Shown: piece by piece, positions 53,803 through 62,236 of the stretch
How positions within the stretch are numbered: position 1 is the first letter of the stretch
Layout: each line of letters opens with the position of its first letter
Source: Bacteroidales bacterium
GTDB taxonomy: Bacteria; Bacteroidota; Bacteroidia; Bacteroidales; P3
Length of the DNA: 64,000 nucleotides
NCBI GenBank assembly: GCA_017647785.1
Contig: JAGCJW010000006.1
Coordinates: 1 to 64,000, forward strand
Direction of reading: 5' to 3'
Made by a program: the position numbers and the translations under genes
Notes under the pieces: generated by a model
Databases searched by the model: none
Told to the model about the DNA's origin: nothing
What the model saw: the letters and a program-made list of their open reading frames with translations, nothing else

Positions 53803-55356
53803 GTGGATAAAGATTTGATTATAGATGCATCTTCTGGTTCGGGAGTGGATATTGCACTTCTTGAAGATAAGAAGTTAGTTGAATTGCATCGTTCAAAATC
53901 AGAATCGCAACACATTGTCGGTGATATTTATCTTGGGCAAGTTAAAAGAATTTTACCAGGATTGAATGCCGCGTTTGTTGATGTCGGTTATGAGAAAGAT
54001 GGTTTCCTACATTATCTTGATTTAGGTTTGTATTATTCCTCAATGAAGAGGTTTACAAAATTAGGAATAAATAATTCATTAAATAATATAGACTTTAAAT
54101 CATTAAAAGAGCCTAATTTAGAGAAAAATGGTTTAATAACAAATTATGTTAAACAAGGACAACTTATATTGGTGCAAATAAGCAAAGAACCAATATCTAC
54201 AAAAGGTCCACGTTTAAGTGCTGAAATATCCTTTGCAGGAAGATTTCTTGTTTTAGTTCCATTCTCTAATAAGGTTTCAATTTCACAAAAAATAAAAAAT
54301 TCTGAAGAAAGAAATCGTTTAAAAAGGTTAATTCAAAGCATTCGTCCAGAAAACTTTGGGATAATTATAAGAACTGTTGCTGAAGGACAATCAGTTGCAG
54401 ATTTGGATAATGATTTGAAGGATTTGATGTCAAAATGGGAAGAATTGATAAGAAAACTTCCTAAATCTCTTCCACCTTGTAAAATGATTTCGGAAATGGA
54501 TAAGTCTTCTGTTTTAGTAAGAGATATGCTTACCGAAGAGTTTACAAATATCTATGTTAATGATGTAGATATGTATGAAGAATTGAAGACTTATATTTCT
54601 AATATTTTCCCTAAGATGGAAGATATTTTGCATCTTTATAAGTTGCAAACCCCTATTTTTGAACAGTTCAGTGTAGCTAATCAAATACGCAGTTCTTTTG
54701 GGAAAGTTGTAACCATAAGAAGTGGGATTTATTTAGTGATTGAACAAACGGAAGCTATGCATGTAATAGATGTAAATAGCGGCCATAGAATTAAATCAAG
54801 TCAGGACCAAGAAGAAAATGCCTTAATGGTAAACTGTGAAGCAGCAGTTGAGATTGCACGCCAAATGAGGTTAAGAGATTTAGGTGGTATAATAGTAATT
54901 GACTTTATAGATTTGAATTTAGCATCTAACAGAAAGATTCTTCTTGATAAAATGATGGAAGAGCTTAGTAAAGATAAAGCAAAACATACTGTATTACCTT
55001 TAAGTAAGTTTTGCTTGATGCAAATAACCCGTCAGAGAGTAAGACCTGCAGTAGATGTTGATTTATCTGAAGTGTGTCCATTATGTAATGGAAGCGGTAA
55101 GATAAAATCTTCTATGGTAGTAGTTGATGAAATAGAGAGTGATATTAAATACTTATCTCAAGAACAAAACGAAAAGCAACTAACAATCGTTGTACACCCA
55201 TTTGTTCGTTCATATTTAATATCAGGACTATTGAAATCTATTCGCAGAAAATGGATGAAATTGTATAAAATTAAAATAAAAGTTATTTCATCTTCTGATT
55301 ATGGAATAATGGAGTATTCTTTTTTGAATGCCGAAAACGAAGAAATAAAGTTGTAG
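53803..55356 (+). CDS. rng: Ribonuclease E/G family endoribonuclease
   Basis: Cytoplasmic single-strand-specific RNase for rRNA maturation and mRNA decay. The 517-residue protein begins at GTG 53803 (MDKDLIIDASSG); no in-frame ATG lies close upstream. It has the S1-like RNA-binding domain (GDIYLGQVKRILPGLNAAFVDVGYEKDGFLH, quoted in part), the catalytic DVNSG and IVIDFIDL (two metal-binding Asp), and the zinc-link CPLCNGSGK that joins dimers. Without the long C-terminal tail of RNase E it is the short RNase G type. The small basic gene and HU lie upstream. Confidence 0.94.
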   Translation: MDKDLIIDASSGSGVDIALLEDKKLVELHRSKSESQHIVGDIYLGQVKRILPGLNAAFVDVGYEKDGFLHYLDLGLYYSSMKRFTKLGINNSLNNIDFKSLKEPNLEKNGLITNYVKQGQLILVQISKEPISTKGPRLSAEISFAGRFLVLVPFSNKVSISQKIKNSEERNRLKRLIQSIRPENFGIIIRTVAEGQSVADLDNDLKDLMSKWEELIRKLPKSLPPCKMISEMDKSSVLVRDMLTEEFTNIYVNDVDMYEELKTYISNIFPKMEDILHLYKLQTPIFEQFSVANQIRSSFGKVVTIRSGIYLVIEQTEAMHVIDVNSGHRIKSSQDQEENALMVNCEAAVEIARQMRLRDLGGIIVIDFIDLNLASNRKILLDKMMEELSKDKAKHTVLPLSKFCLMQITRQRVRPAVDVDLSEVCPLCNGSGKIKSSMVVVDEIESDIKYLSQEQNEKQLTIVVHPFVRSYLISGLLKSIRRKWMKLYKIKIKVISSSDYGIMEYSFLNAENEEIKL

Positions 55357-55371
55357 GAAAACCAAAGAAAT

Positions 55372-55407
55372 AAAAAAAGAGAGAAATCAAATTTCTCTCT
55401 TTTTTTT
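55372..55407. terminator. Bidirectional terminator between rng and the tRNA cluster
   Basis: Perfect arms 55372-55387 and 55391-55406 with a 3-nt loop, the outer part A/T and the core GAGAGAAAT. It can end the rng transcript and the oppositely oriented tRNA transcript. Confidence 0.85.
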
Positions 55408-55408
55408 G

Positions 55409-55482
55409 TGATCTAGTCAGGATTCGAACCTGAGACCTACTGCTTAGAAGGCAGTTGCTCTATCCAGCTGAGCTACTAGACC
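55409..55482 (-). tRNA. tRNA-Arg (TCT)
   Basis: Acceptor GGTCTAG pairs with CTAGATC (one G-T pair). The anticodon stem ACTGC/GCAGT encloses CTTCTAA, giving anticodon TCT. The T-arm is CAGGTTCGAATCCTG. CCA is not encoded. It is the last of three tRNA genes of one transcript. Confidence 0.95.
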
Positions 55483-55520
55483 AACCCTTAAAAAAAAGAA
55501 CCATTCTCTTGGTTCCTTTG

Positions 55521-55595
55521 TCGGGGTAGCAGGATTCGAACCTGCGACCTCCACATCCCAAATGTGGCGCGATAACCGGACTACGCTATACCCCG
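55521..55595 (-). tRNA. tRNA-Pro (TGG)
   Basis: Acceptor CGGGGTA pairs with TACCCCG; the first base C is usual for tRNA-Pro. The anticodon stem CCACA/TGTGG encloses TTTGGGA, giving anticodon TGG. The T-arm is CAGGTTCGAATCCTG. CCA is not encoded. It is the second gene of the tRNA transcript. Confidence 0.95.
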
Positions 55596-55624
55596 TTTTT
55601 GTTTTTCCCAACCTAGAATCTTCT

Positions 55625-55714
<90 letters not shown>

Positions 55715-55756
55715 AATTCTATCAAGAAACACTGCGTTTCTTGTGAATTGGGATTG

Positions 55757-55787
55757 CAAAATTACGTCTTTTTTTTAAAGTACCAAA
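55757..55787 (-). promoter_or_regulatory. Promoter of the tRNA Ser-Pro-Arg transcript
   Basis: On the minus strand, TTTG (55787-55784), exactly 19 nt, then TAATTTTG (55764-55757), an exact consensus match, 42 nt before the tRNA-Ser 5' end. The remaining region 55788-55938 is AT-rich, with no gene or clear structure seen. Confidence 0.7.
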
Positions 55788-55938
55788 CTTTTTTCAATAA
55801 TTTTTTAATTAATACGTCTTCTTTTTTATTTTTATTATTGTAAATCAATAGATTAAAATTTTAGTTTATTGATTTATTTTATTGTATTTATAATTTTTGA
55901 TACTTTGTTTACGTTATCTAATGATTAATAATAAGTAA

Positions 55939-57006
55939 ATGCAAGGTAAATTTAAGATTTTTGATGATAATCTTCTTCTATATGAGGCTATACTTTCTGA
56001 TATTCGTGCTGCAAAGCAGAGTGTTTGGATAGAGGTTTTTCGCTTTAATAAAGACGCAATGGGAGAAAAGTTCCGTTCAGTGCTTTATGAAAAGCTAAAA
56101 GAGGGTATAGAAGTTAAATTACTTGTTGATGCGTGGGGAACGGGTTATGATAAGACATTCTTTGAGCTGTTGATAAAAGAAGGAGCAGAAGTAAGAATTT
56201 ATAGGAAAATGAGATTTGGCAAGACTTTTCTTGCGAAAAATCATTGTAGAAATCATAGAAAATTAATAATTATAGATTCTGAAATAGCTTATTTAGGTTC
56301 TTCTAACATATCTGCTTATTGTTTAAATTGGAGAGAATTGAATATTAGAATCAAAGAAGAGGATTTATTAACTATATTTCGTCGTTCGTTTAAAGATAGT
56401 TTTCGCTCTTTTGAAAGATATTCATTTAAAAATATAGGCTCTAAAAGACATCTTCATTCTGGAAAGTGGATGTTCATTCAAGATTTTCCGAATATCTATC
56501 GTCAAAAGATAAAAACGAAATATGAAAGAATGATTTCACAAGCAACTAATGAAATTATAATAGAAACACCTTACTTTCTTCCTGGACATAATTTAAGAAA
56601 ATTGCTTAGTGAAGCAGCGCAAAGGGGAGTTAATACCATCATAGTAACACCTTTGCATTCTGATGTGAAATTTGTAGATATAATAAGAAGGCACTATTTA
56701 GGCCCACTTCATCAAGCAGGAGTTAAGTTCTTCTTTTATACACAAGGAAATTTACACTCTAAAGGTTTGATGATAGATAATTCTATATTTTCAATCAGTT
56801 CTGCAAATTTTGATTATAGAAGTTTTAGATATCAATATGAATTAGCTCTTATAGGAAACGAAGCAGAACTTATTCCTAGTCTTAGAGAACATTTTGATTC
56901 TTCGCTAAAGAATTGCACTTCATTTGATTTTCATGAATGGAAAAAGCGTTCTTTGTTTCAAAGAATCTCAGAAGTTATTTTATTACCGTTTAGATATTTG
57001 TTTTAA
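55939..57006 (+). CDS. Phospholipase D-domain protein, cardiolipin synthase-like
   Basis: A 355-residue protein with two HKD motifs, NHRKLIIIDSEIAYLGSSN (His about 105) and LHSKGLMIDNSIFSISSANF (His about 273), each followed by the Ser/Asn-rich SSN or SSANF. This is the layout of bacterial cardiolipin synthases, which make cardiolipin from two phosphatidylglycerols. There is no N-terminal membrane pair, so it is shorter than the E. coli ClsA form and more like ClsB. A hydrophobic tail near FQRISEVILLPFRYLF could attach it to the membrane. It stands alone between the tRNA cluster and the sigma-54 activator. Confidence 0.88.
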   Translation: MQGKFKIFDDNLLLYEAILSDIRAAKQSVWIEVFRFNKDAMGEKFRSVLYEKLKEGIEVKLLVDAWGTGYDKTFFELLIKEGAEVRIYRKMRFGKTFLAKNHCRNHRKLIIIDSEIAYLGSSNISAYCLNWRELNIRIKEEDLLTIFRRSFKDSFRSFERYSFKNIGSKRHLHSGKWMFIQDFPNIYRQKIKTKYERMISQATNEIIIETPYFLPGHNLRKLLSEAAQRGVNTIIVTPLHSDVKFVDIIRRHYLGPLHQAGVKFFFYTQGNLHSKGLMIDNSIFSISSANFDYRSFRYQYELALIGNEAELIPSLREHFDSSLKNCTSFDFHEWKKRSLFQRISEVILLPFRYLF

Positions 57007-57012
57007 ATATAC

Positions 57013-57025
57013 TGACAAATTGTCA
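57013..57025. promoter_or_regulatory. Palindrome in the sigma-54 activator promoter
   Basis: A perfect 6-1-6 inverted repeat, TGACAA-A-TTGTCA, ending 8 nt before the -7 box and thus inside the spacer region. It is 36 nt before the start codon. Symmetry and place suggest an operator; the cognate protein is unknown. Confidence 0.55.
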
Positions 57026-57033
57026 TAAATTCT

Positions 57034-57041
57034 TATCTTTG
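57034..57041 (+). promoter_or_regulatory. -7 box of the sigma-54 activator-aroA promoter
   Basis: TATCTTTG, 19 nt before the start codon; exact to TAnnTTTG. The expected -33 TTTG is absent, and the palindrome occupies this part of the promoter. Confidence 0.6.
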
Positions 57042-57060
57042 CACCTTAAAACTAAGAGTA

Positions 57061-58260
57061 ATGCAAAATTTAGATGTATCTGAAATAAAGAAAAATTTTA
57101 GAATTTACGGAAAGGATACTAAATTAGATGAAGCTATAAGCATAGCTGCTAGAGTTGCTCCAACAGATTCAACTATTGTTATAACAGGAGAAAGTGGGGT
57201 TGGAAAAGATGTTTTCTCTAGAATTATACATCAAAATAGCAAAAGAAAACAAAATAAATACGTTGCAGTAAACTGTGCTGCTATTCCAGAAGGAACAATA
57301 GAAAGCGAATTGTTTGGTCATATAAAAGGTTCTTTTACAGGTGCAGATAAAGATAGAAAAGGATATTTTGCAGAAGCAGATAAAGGAACAATCTTTTTAG
57401 ATGAAATAGGGGAATTACCTATAACTACTCAATCAAAACTATTAAGAATTTTAGAAAATGGAGAATTGATACCTGTAGGTTCTTCACAAGTTTCAAAAGT
57501 AGATGTTAGGGTTATAGCTGCTACTAATGTTAATTTGTATAGAGCAGTTGAAAAAGGAAAATTCAGAGAAGACCTTTATTATAGATTAAATCAAGTAGTA
57601 ATCAATGTCCCTTCTTTAAGAGAGAGAAGAGATGATATTCCTATATTATTTAGATTCTTCGCTTCAGAACATGCAAGCAAGTATCAAGTACCTAAAATAG
57701 AACTTACACCAGAAGCAGTAGAGTATTTAAAGAATTATCGTTGGAAAGGAAATGTAAGAGAGTTAAAAAACATTGCAGAAAGAATTTCTATACTTGAAAT
57801 GAATAGAGAAATTGATTTGCATACTCTTCAAAAATACATTCCAATATTAGAAAAGTTACCTGTAGTTACAGATACAAGAGGAGAGGAAACTAACGAAAAT
57901 AGAGATGATATAATCAGAATGGTGCTGCAAAATCACAAAGATGTACTGCAACTTAGAGATGAAGTAGACCAGTTAAAGCAAATAGTTAGACAATTATTTG
58001 AAACAACTAATAGCATACGTAGAGAACCTTTACTTTTGCCTTCTGAAGTAGAAGAAGAATTTGTTACTATGGAAGAAGAAAGAAGAGATATAGTAGAAGA
58101 AACAGCTCCTCAAAATCTAAAAGAGATAGAAAAGCAAACGATTATAAAATCTTTAGAAAGACATAATGGTAAAAGAAGTGCCGTGGCAAAAGAATTAGGT
58201 TTTTCAGAACGTACTCTATATAGAAAATTATTAGAATATGGTTTAAATACTAAAAATTAA
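57061..58260 (+). CDS. Sigma-54-dependent transcriptional activator (no receiver domain)
   Basis: A 399-residue bacterial enhancer-binding protein. The first 20 residues lead directly into the AAA+ ATPase (about 20-250): Walker A GESGVGKD (43-50), GSFTGA loop (a variant of GAFTGA that contacts sigma-54, about 90), Walker B GTIFLDEIG and the arginine-finger region FREDLYYRLNQ. Residues 280-330 are charged and helical. The C-terminal Fis-type helix-turn-helix is RSAVAKELGFSERTLYRKL (about 373-394). Without a receiver or PAS domain its activity must be controlled by level or another protein. aroA begins on the next base. Confidence 0.93.
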   Translation: MQNLDVSEIKKNFRIYGKDTKLDEAISIAARVAPTDSTIVITGESGVGKDVFSRIIHQNSKRKQNKYVAVNCAAIPEGTIESELFGHIKGSFTGADKDRKGYFAEADKGTIFLDEIGELPITTQSKLLRILENGELIPVGSSQVSKVDVRVIAATNVNLYRAVEKGKFREDLYYRLNQVVINVPSLRERRDDIPILFRFFASEHASKYQVPKIELTPEAVEYLKNYRWKGNVRELKNIAERISILEMNREIDLHTLQKYIPILEKLPVVTDTRGEETNENRDDIIRMVLQNHKDVLQLRDEVDQLKQIVRQLFETTNSIRREPLLLPSEVEEEFVTMEEERRDIVEETAPQNLKEIEKQTIIKSLERHNGKRSAVAKELGFSERTLYRKLLEYGLNTKN

Positions 58261-59502
58261 ATGACTGATTCAATTAAGTTAGACTATTCTTTAAGAAATA
58301 AAGAAGAAATTTTTAACATACCATATTCTAAAAGTATTAGCAATAGAGTTTTGCTAATTAATTATTTATCAAAAAATAAATTACAATTAGAAAGACTATC
58401 TCAATCAGACGACACTACTCTTTTAAAATCTATTATTAATAGTATAGAAACTAAGCAAACAAGTAGTTTTAATACTTGTAATGCTGGAACAACTACAAGA
58501 TTCTTAATAGCATTGCTTTCCATCATTCAAGGACAATGGGTAGTCAATGCAGATGAGAGAATGAATGATAGACCAATTCTCCCACTTGTAAATTCTTTGC
58601 AACAATTAGGAGCTGATATTTCAATAAATTCAGAACAAAAAATATTTCCTATAACAATAAAAGGCACTACTTTAAAAGGAGGAAAAACAATCAAGGTTGC
58701 TTCTTCTCAAAGTAGTCAAATAGTGAGTGCGTTATCGTTAATTGCTCCATATTGTGAAGGAGGTTTGAATATAGAATACCCAAAAGGACAAACTTCTCTT
58801 TCCTACATTGATATGACTCTTTCTATAATGCAAAATTGCAAAATTGCAATCAAAAGAGAAGATAACCTTATTTGTATTAGAGAAGGAGAATATAAATTTA
58901 ATAAAGAAATATTTGAAGCTGACTGGTCTTCAGCTTCATTTGCATATGCATTAGTTGCTATTTCTAAAGAAATAAAACTATTTATACCTGGATTAAAAGA
59001 AGATAGCCTACAAGGAGATAAGGTTGTGAAAGATATATTCTTGAATATTTTTGGAGTAGTTACTACATTTACAGAAGAAGGTGCTTACATAGAGTATTCT
59101 TCTGAAGTAGAAAAGCAATTTAATGAAGTAAACTTTTCTTCTTGTCCTGATTTATTTTTACCAGTTTTGGTAAGCTATATTTGTACTGAGTCACAAATGA
59201 TTTTTAGTGGTTTACAAACTCTCTCATTAAAAGAATCAGATAGGTTGAATAATGCTATACAACAAATAGAAAAGTTAAATGCTAAAACTAATTTAGAAGA
59301 TTTTGTCTTGAAAGTAGATAAAAGTAAATTATGTTTTGATAATTCACTGAAATTTATTCCAACTTACAACGACCATAGAATGGCAATGGCATTTTCTTTG
59401 CTCGCTATAAAGGACAAAGGCATTGTTATAGAAAATCCAAACTGCGTTAGCAAATCATTCCCTATGTATTGGGAAGAATTATCTAAATTTTTCTCGTATT
59501 AA
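58261..59502 (+). CDS. aroA: 5-enolpyruvylshikimate-3-phosphate synthase
   Basis: Sixth step of the shikimate pathway: adds enolpyruvate from PEP to shikimate-3-phosphate. The 413-residue protein shows SKSISNRVLLIN, NAGTTTRFL, ERMNDRP (for the usual LxGxxRMxxRP), SSQSSQIVSALSLIAP, KESDRLNNA and YNDHRMAMAFS with the conserved Asp/His/Arg. It is somewhat shorter than the 427-residue E. coli enzyme and diverged in the N-terminal part, as in many Bacteroidetes. It begins directly after the activator stop and ends before a strong terminator. Confidence 0.94.
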   Translation: MTDSIKLDYSLRNKEEIFNIPYSKSISNRVLLINYLSKNKLQLERLSQSDDTTLLKSIINSIETKQTSSFNTCNAGTTTRFLIALLSIIQGQWVVNADERMNDRPILPLVNSLQQLGADISINSEQKIFPITIKGTTLKGGKTIKVASSQSSQIVSALSLIAPYCEGGLNIEYPKGQTSLSYIDMTLSIMQNCKIAIKREDNLICIREGEYKFNKEIFEADWSSASFAYALVAISKEIKLFIPGLKEDSLQGDKVVKDIFLNIFGVVTTFTEEGAYIEYSSEVEKQFNEVNFSSCPDLFLPVLVSYICTESQMIFSGLQTLSLKESDRLNNAIQQIEKLNAKTNLEDFVLKVDKSKLCFDNSLKFIPTYNDHRMAMAFSLLAIKDKGIVIENPNCVSKSFPMYWEELSKFFSY

Positions 59503-59563
59503 TTCTTGAAAAAAAAGAAATGATTTCAAGAATTAATTTATTTTTTCTTGAAATCATTTCTTT
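59503..59563. terminator. Bidirectional terminator with competing hairpins
   Basis: Perfect 19-bp arms 59514-59532 and 59545-59563 with a 12-nt loop. An upstream copy of TTCTTGAA (59503-59510) can instead pair with 59525-59532, so two hairpins are mutually exclusive. It separates convergent aroA and the MFS transporter. Confidence 0.85.
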
Positions 59564-59590
59564 AAATTAAAGATTCATTTCTTCAATATC

Positions 59591-60988
59591 TTATTTTGAA
59601 GAAATCTTTCCTATATTAAATCCTTTAATACCATAGAAGAATAAATATGCGTATGAAACCATAGGAATAAGGAAGGAAATAGTAATGTTAGTTGCATCAG
59701 CTAATAAACCTTGTAAAGGAGGTAATATCGCACCACCTACAATCATCATAATAAGAATAGAAGATACTTGAGATGTTTGTTCATCTAATCCATCTATTGC
59801 AAGAGTGAATACATTGGACCACATAATAGAGTTAAACAATCCTATTGCAAGTAAAGTCCATATTACTAAAGGAGAGTTTATAGACAAACTTAAAATTATT
59901 AAACATACATTAACAAATGCAAAAATAGCTAATGAACGAGCAGGTTTGCCTTTTCCTAAGTACAAACAAATGAAGTTAAGAGCTACAAACAATAAGAAAA
60001 TCCACACTTTGTCGAAAGAAAGAGCGTGAAGAGAGTTATTGATTACGAATATTACGCCAAAGCCCACAGCTGCAAGTAATAACATATAAAGTAGTTTCTT
60101 TTCTGTTTTCAAATTACTCAAACTAATAGAACCAAGAAAACGTCCTATCATAGCACCTCCCCAATAATAAGAAAGATATGCAGCAGCTATACCTTCTTCC
60201 ATTGAATAGTTTTCCTTTAAGTAAGAAACAATATTACTACCTACTGCAACTTCTGCTCCAACGTAGAAGAATATTCCTAAAGCTCCCAATACCACATAAG
60301 GCTTTTTAAATATAGATTCTTTCTTAGTTGTTTCTGTCGTTTCTTCTACTTGAGTGTTTATTTTTGAGAAGTAAATAAATACAGCAACAAGTAATAAAAG
60401 GATAGCTAAAGCTAAATAAGGAAGCTCGACTGTTGAAGCTCCTTGACTTACTCCAGGTTTAATCATTGAGAAAATCAAATAACCACCTAATGCTGGTCCT
60501 AAAGTTGTTCCTAAAGAGTTGAATGCTTGACTTAAATTTAATCTTGAAGAAGCTGTTTCAGGATTACCAATGATTGCAACAAAAGGATTTGCTGCAACTT
60601 GTAAGAATGTTAATCCCAATCCTAAACAGAATAGTGTAAATAAGAAAATAGGGAAACTCAAAGCTAGGTGAGCAGCAAGAGAGAATAAGAAACAAGCTAC
60701 TGAAGAAATGACTAAACCTATTACTATTGTAGTTTTGTAACCCCATTTGCTAATTGGGTCATTTTTTGAGAAGGAGAGTAGGTAGAAAACAAATGCTCCA
60801 ACAAAGTAAGCGATGAAAAAAGCAAATTGAACGATGTTTGCCTCAAAGTGAGATAAGGAATAAATCTTTTTTAAGTAAGGAATCAAAATATCATTTAAAG
60901 ACGTAATAAATCCCCACATAAAAAAGAGAATTGTAATTGAAATCATAGGCATTATATTTTGCCCTTTGTTTAAACTTGTTGTTGTCAT
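59591..60988 (-). CDS. Sugar MFS transporter (FucP/GluP family)
   Basis: A 465-residue major facilitator with twelve predicted helices, of the fucose/glucose-galactose:proton symporter group. The opening FFMWGFITSLNDILIPYLKK (quoted in part) carries the conserved Asp of the sugar/H+ site, followed by FAFFIAYFVGAF and the LQVAANPFVAIIGNPETASSRLNLSQAFNSLG segments typical of FucP-like proteins. The substrate cannot be assigned; glucose, galactose or fucose are all possible. No sugar-catabolism genes adjoin it, only the M16 peptidase upstream. Confidence 0.9.
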   Translation of the reverse strand: MTTTSLNKGQNIMPMISITILFFMWGFITSLNDILIPYLKKIYSLSHFEANIVQFAFFIAYFVGAFVFYLLSFSKNDPISKWGYKTTIVIGLVISSVACFLFSLAAHLALSFPIFLFTLFCLGLGLTFLQVAANPFVAIIGNPETASSRLNLSQAFNSLGTTLGPALGGYLIFSMIKPGVSQGASTVELPYLALAILLLLVAVFIYFSKINTQVEETTETTKKESIFKKPYVVLGALGIFFYVGAEVAVGSNIVSYLKENYSMEEGIAAAYLSYYWGGAMIGRFLGSISLSNLKTEKKLLYMLLLAAVGFGVIFVINNSLHALSFDKVWIFLLFVALNFICLYLGKGKPARSLAIFAFVNVCLIILSLSINSPLVIWTLLAIGLFNSIMWSNVFTLAIDGLDEQTSQVSSILIMMIVGGAILPPLQGLLADATNITISFLIPMVSYAYLFFYGIKGFNIGKISSK

Positions 60989-60989
60989 T

Positions 60990-62231
60990 TTATTTGTTTT
61001 TTAAATAATACAATGTTGAATACTTGGTGTTGTTAAAAAGATTGTTTGCAAGCCTTTGTAAATCTTCAAGACTTACTTTGTTATATTGCTCTCTTTCTTC
61101 ATTTATTAAATGAGTTTTTCCTTCAAGGTGAGTAAAATAAGCAAGATTCATTACTTTGTCCAATGCTTTTATGTTTCCAAAAGTAGCGTTTGCGTCATTT
61201 TTGTTTTTCATCTTTTGCAATTCGTTTTCGGTAATCATGTTTTCTTTCATTGATTTTAACTCTTGCCAAATTGCTTCTTCGCCTTGTTTTATATCTACTC
61301 CATCTCGGTATTTTCCTGTAACGACAAAAAGCCCGCAATCGTCCTCGCCTGTTATGAAGGCATTGATTTCGGTAAATAATTGTTGATTTACAACTAAACT
61401 ATTATACAAACGAGTGCTTTTTCCATTAGATAGCACGTCGGAAATTAAGTCATACTTATAGTAATCTTCGCTTAGTCGTCCGCCCATTTGGAAAATAATA
61501 CAGATTAAGTTAGCTGGGACATCTGCTTTTACGGTTTTCTCTCTATTTTCTGTTTGTTTTGGTTCGTTAGGATATGTTTTCTTTACTGTTTTTGTGGCAG
61601 GGATTTTTCCGAATGACGCTTCTATCATAGATTTCAAGTCATTCAATTCTACATTTCCCGAAATTGCAAGCACAGCATTAGAGGGTGTGTAATAGTTTTC
61701 ATAGAATTGTTTCGCTGTTTCTAAGCTAACGTTTTCTATATGCTCAATACATTTTCCTATTGTTTGGTGTTGATAGGGGTGAGAGGTGAAAGTAAGCTCT
61801 CTTATTTGCTTCCATAAATCTCCGTAGGGCTGATTGATATATCTTTGTTTAAATTCTTCTATTACAACATTCTTTTGAACTTCTAAACTTTTGTCATTTA
61901 AATTTAGATTTTGCATTCTGTCTGCTTCTAAGTCCAAAGCGTATTGTAAATACATATTTGGTACGCTTAAATAGTAGTTTGTGATGTCGTTATTTGTGAA
62001 TGCGTTACTTTCTCCGCCTAATCGCTCTACTATTTGGTCGTAATTTTCAAAGTTTTTACTACCCGAAAACATTAAATGCTCAAAAAGATGTACAAAACCC
62101 GTAGCATCGTCCTCCTCGTGCTTTGCTCCAATTTCATATAACAAATTAACAGCAACAAGAGTAGTGTTTTTGTCTTGATTAAACACTACTCTTAGTCCGT
62201 TTTCTAATTGAAAAGTTTCAAAATTTATCAT
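60990..62231 (-). CDS. M16-family zinc peptidase
   Basis: A 413-residue metallopeptidase of the insulinase/pitrilysin/mitochondrial-processing-peptidase family. The inverted zinc motif HLFEH (about residues 47-51) is followed by the distal Glu in VVIEEFKQR about 75 residues later. The N-domain includes GLRVVFNQDKNTTL and SGSKNFENYDQIVERLGGESNAFT. The C-terminal half is the inactive-type partner domain. No signal peptide is apparent, so cytoplasmic peptide turnover is likely. It lies between the MFS transporter (1 nt) and the nuclease (5 nt), so the three genes may be one transcript. Confidence 0.93.
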   Translation of the reverse strand: MINFETFQLENGLRVVFNQDKNTTLVAVNLLYEIGAKHEEDDATGFVHLFEHLMFSGSKNFENYDQIVERLGGESNAFTNNDITNYYLSVPNMYLQYALDLEADRMQNLNLNDKSLEVQKNVVIEEFKQRYINQPYGDLWKQIRELTFTSHPYQHQTIGKCIEHIENVSLETAKQFYENYYTPSNAVLAISGNVELNDLKSMIEASFGKIPATKTVKKTYPNEPKQTENREKTVKADVPANLICIIFQMGGRLSEDYYKYDLISDVLSNGKSTRLYNSLVVNQQLFTEINAFITGEDDCGLFVVTGKYRDGVDIKQGEEAIWQELKSMKENMITENELQKMKNKNDANATFGNIKALDKVMNLAYFTHLEGKTHLINEEREQYNKVSLEDLQRLANNLFNNTKYSTLYYLKNK

Positions 62232-62236
62232 TATTT

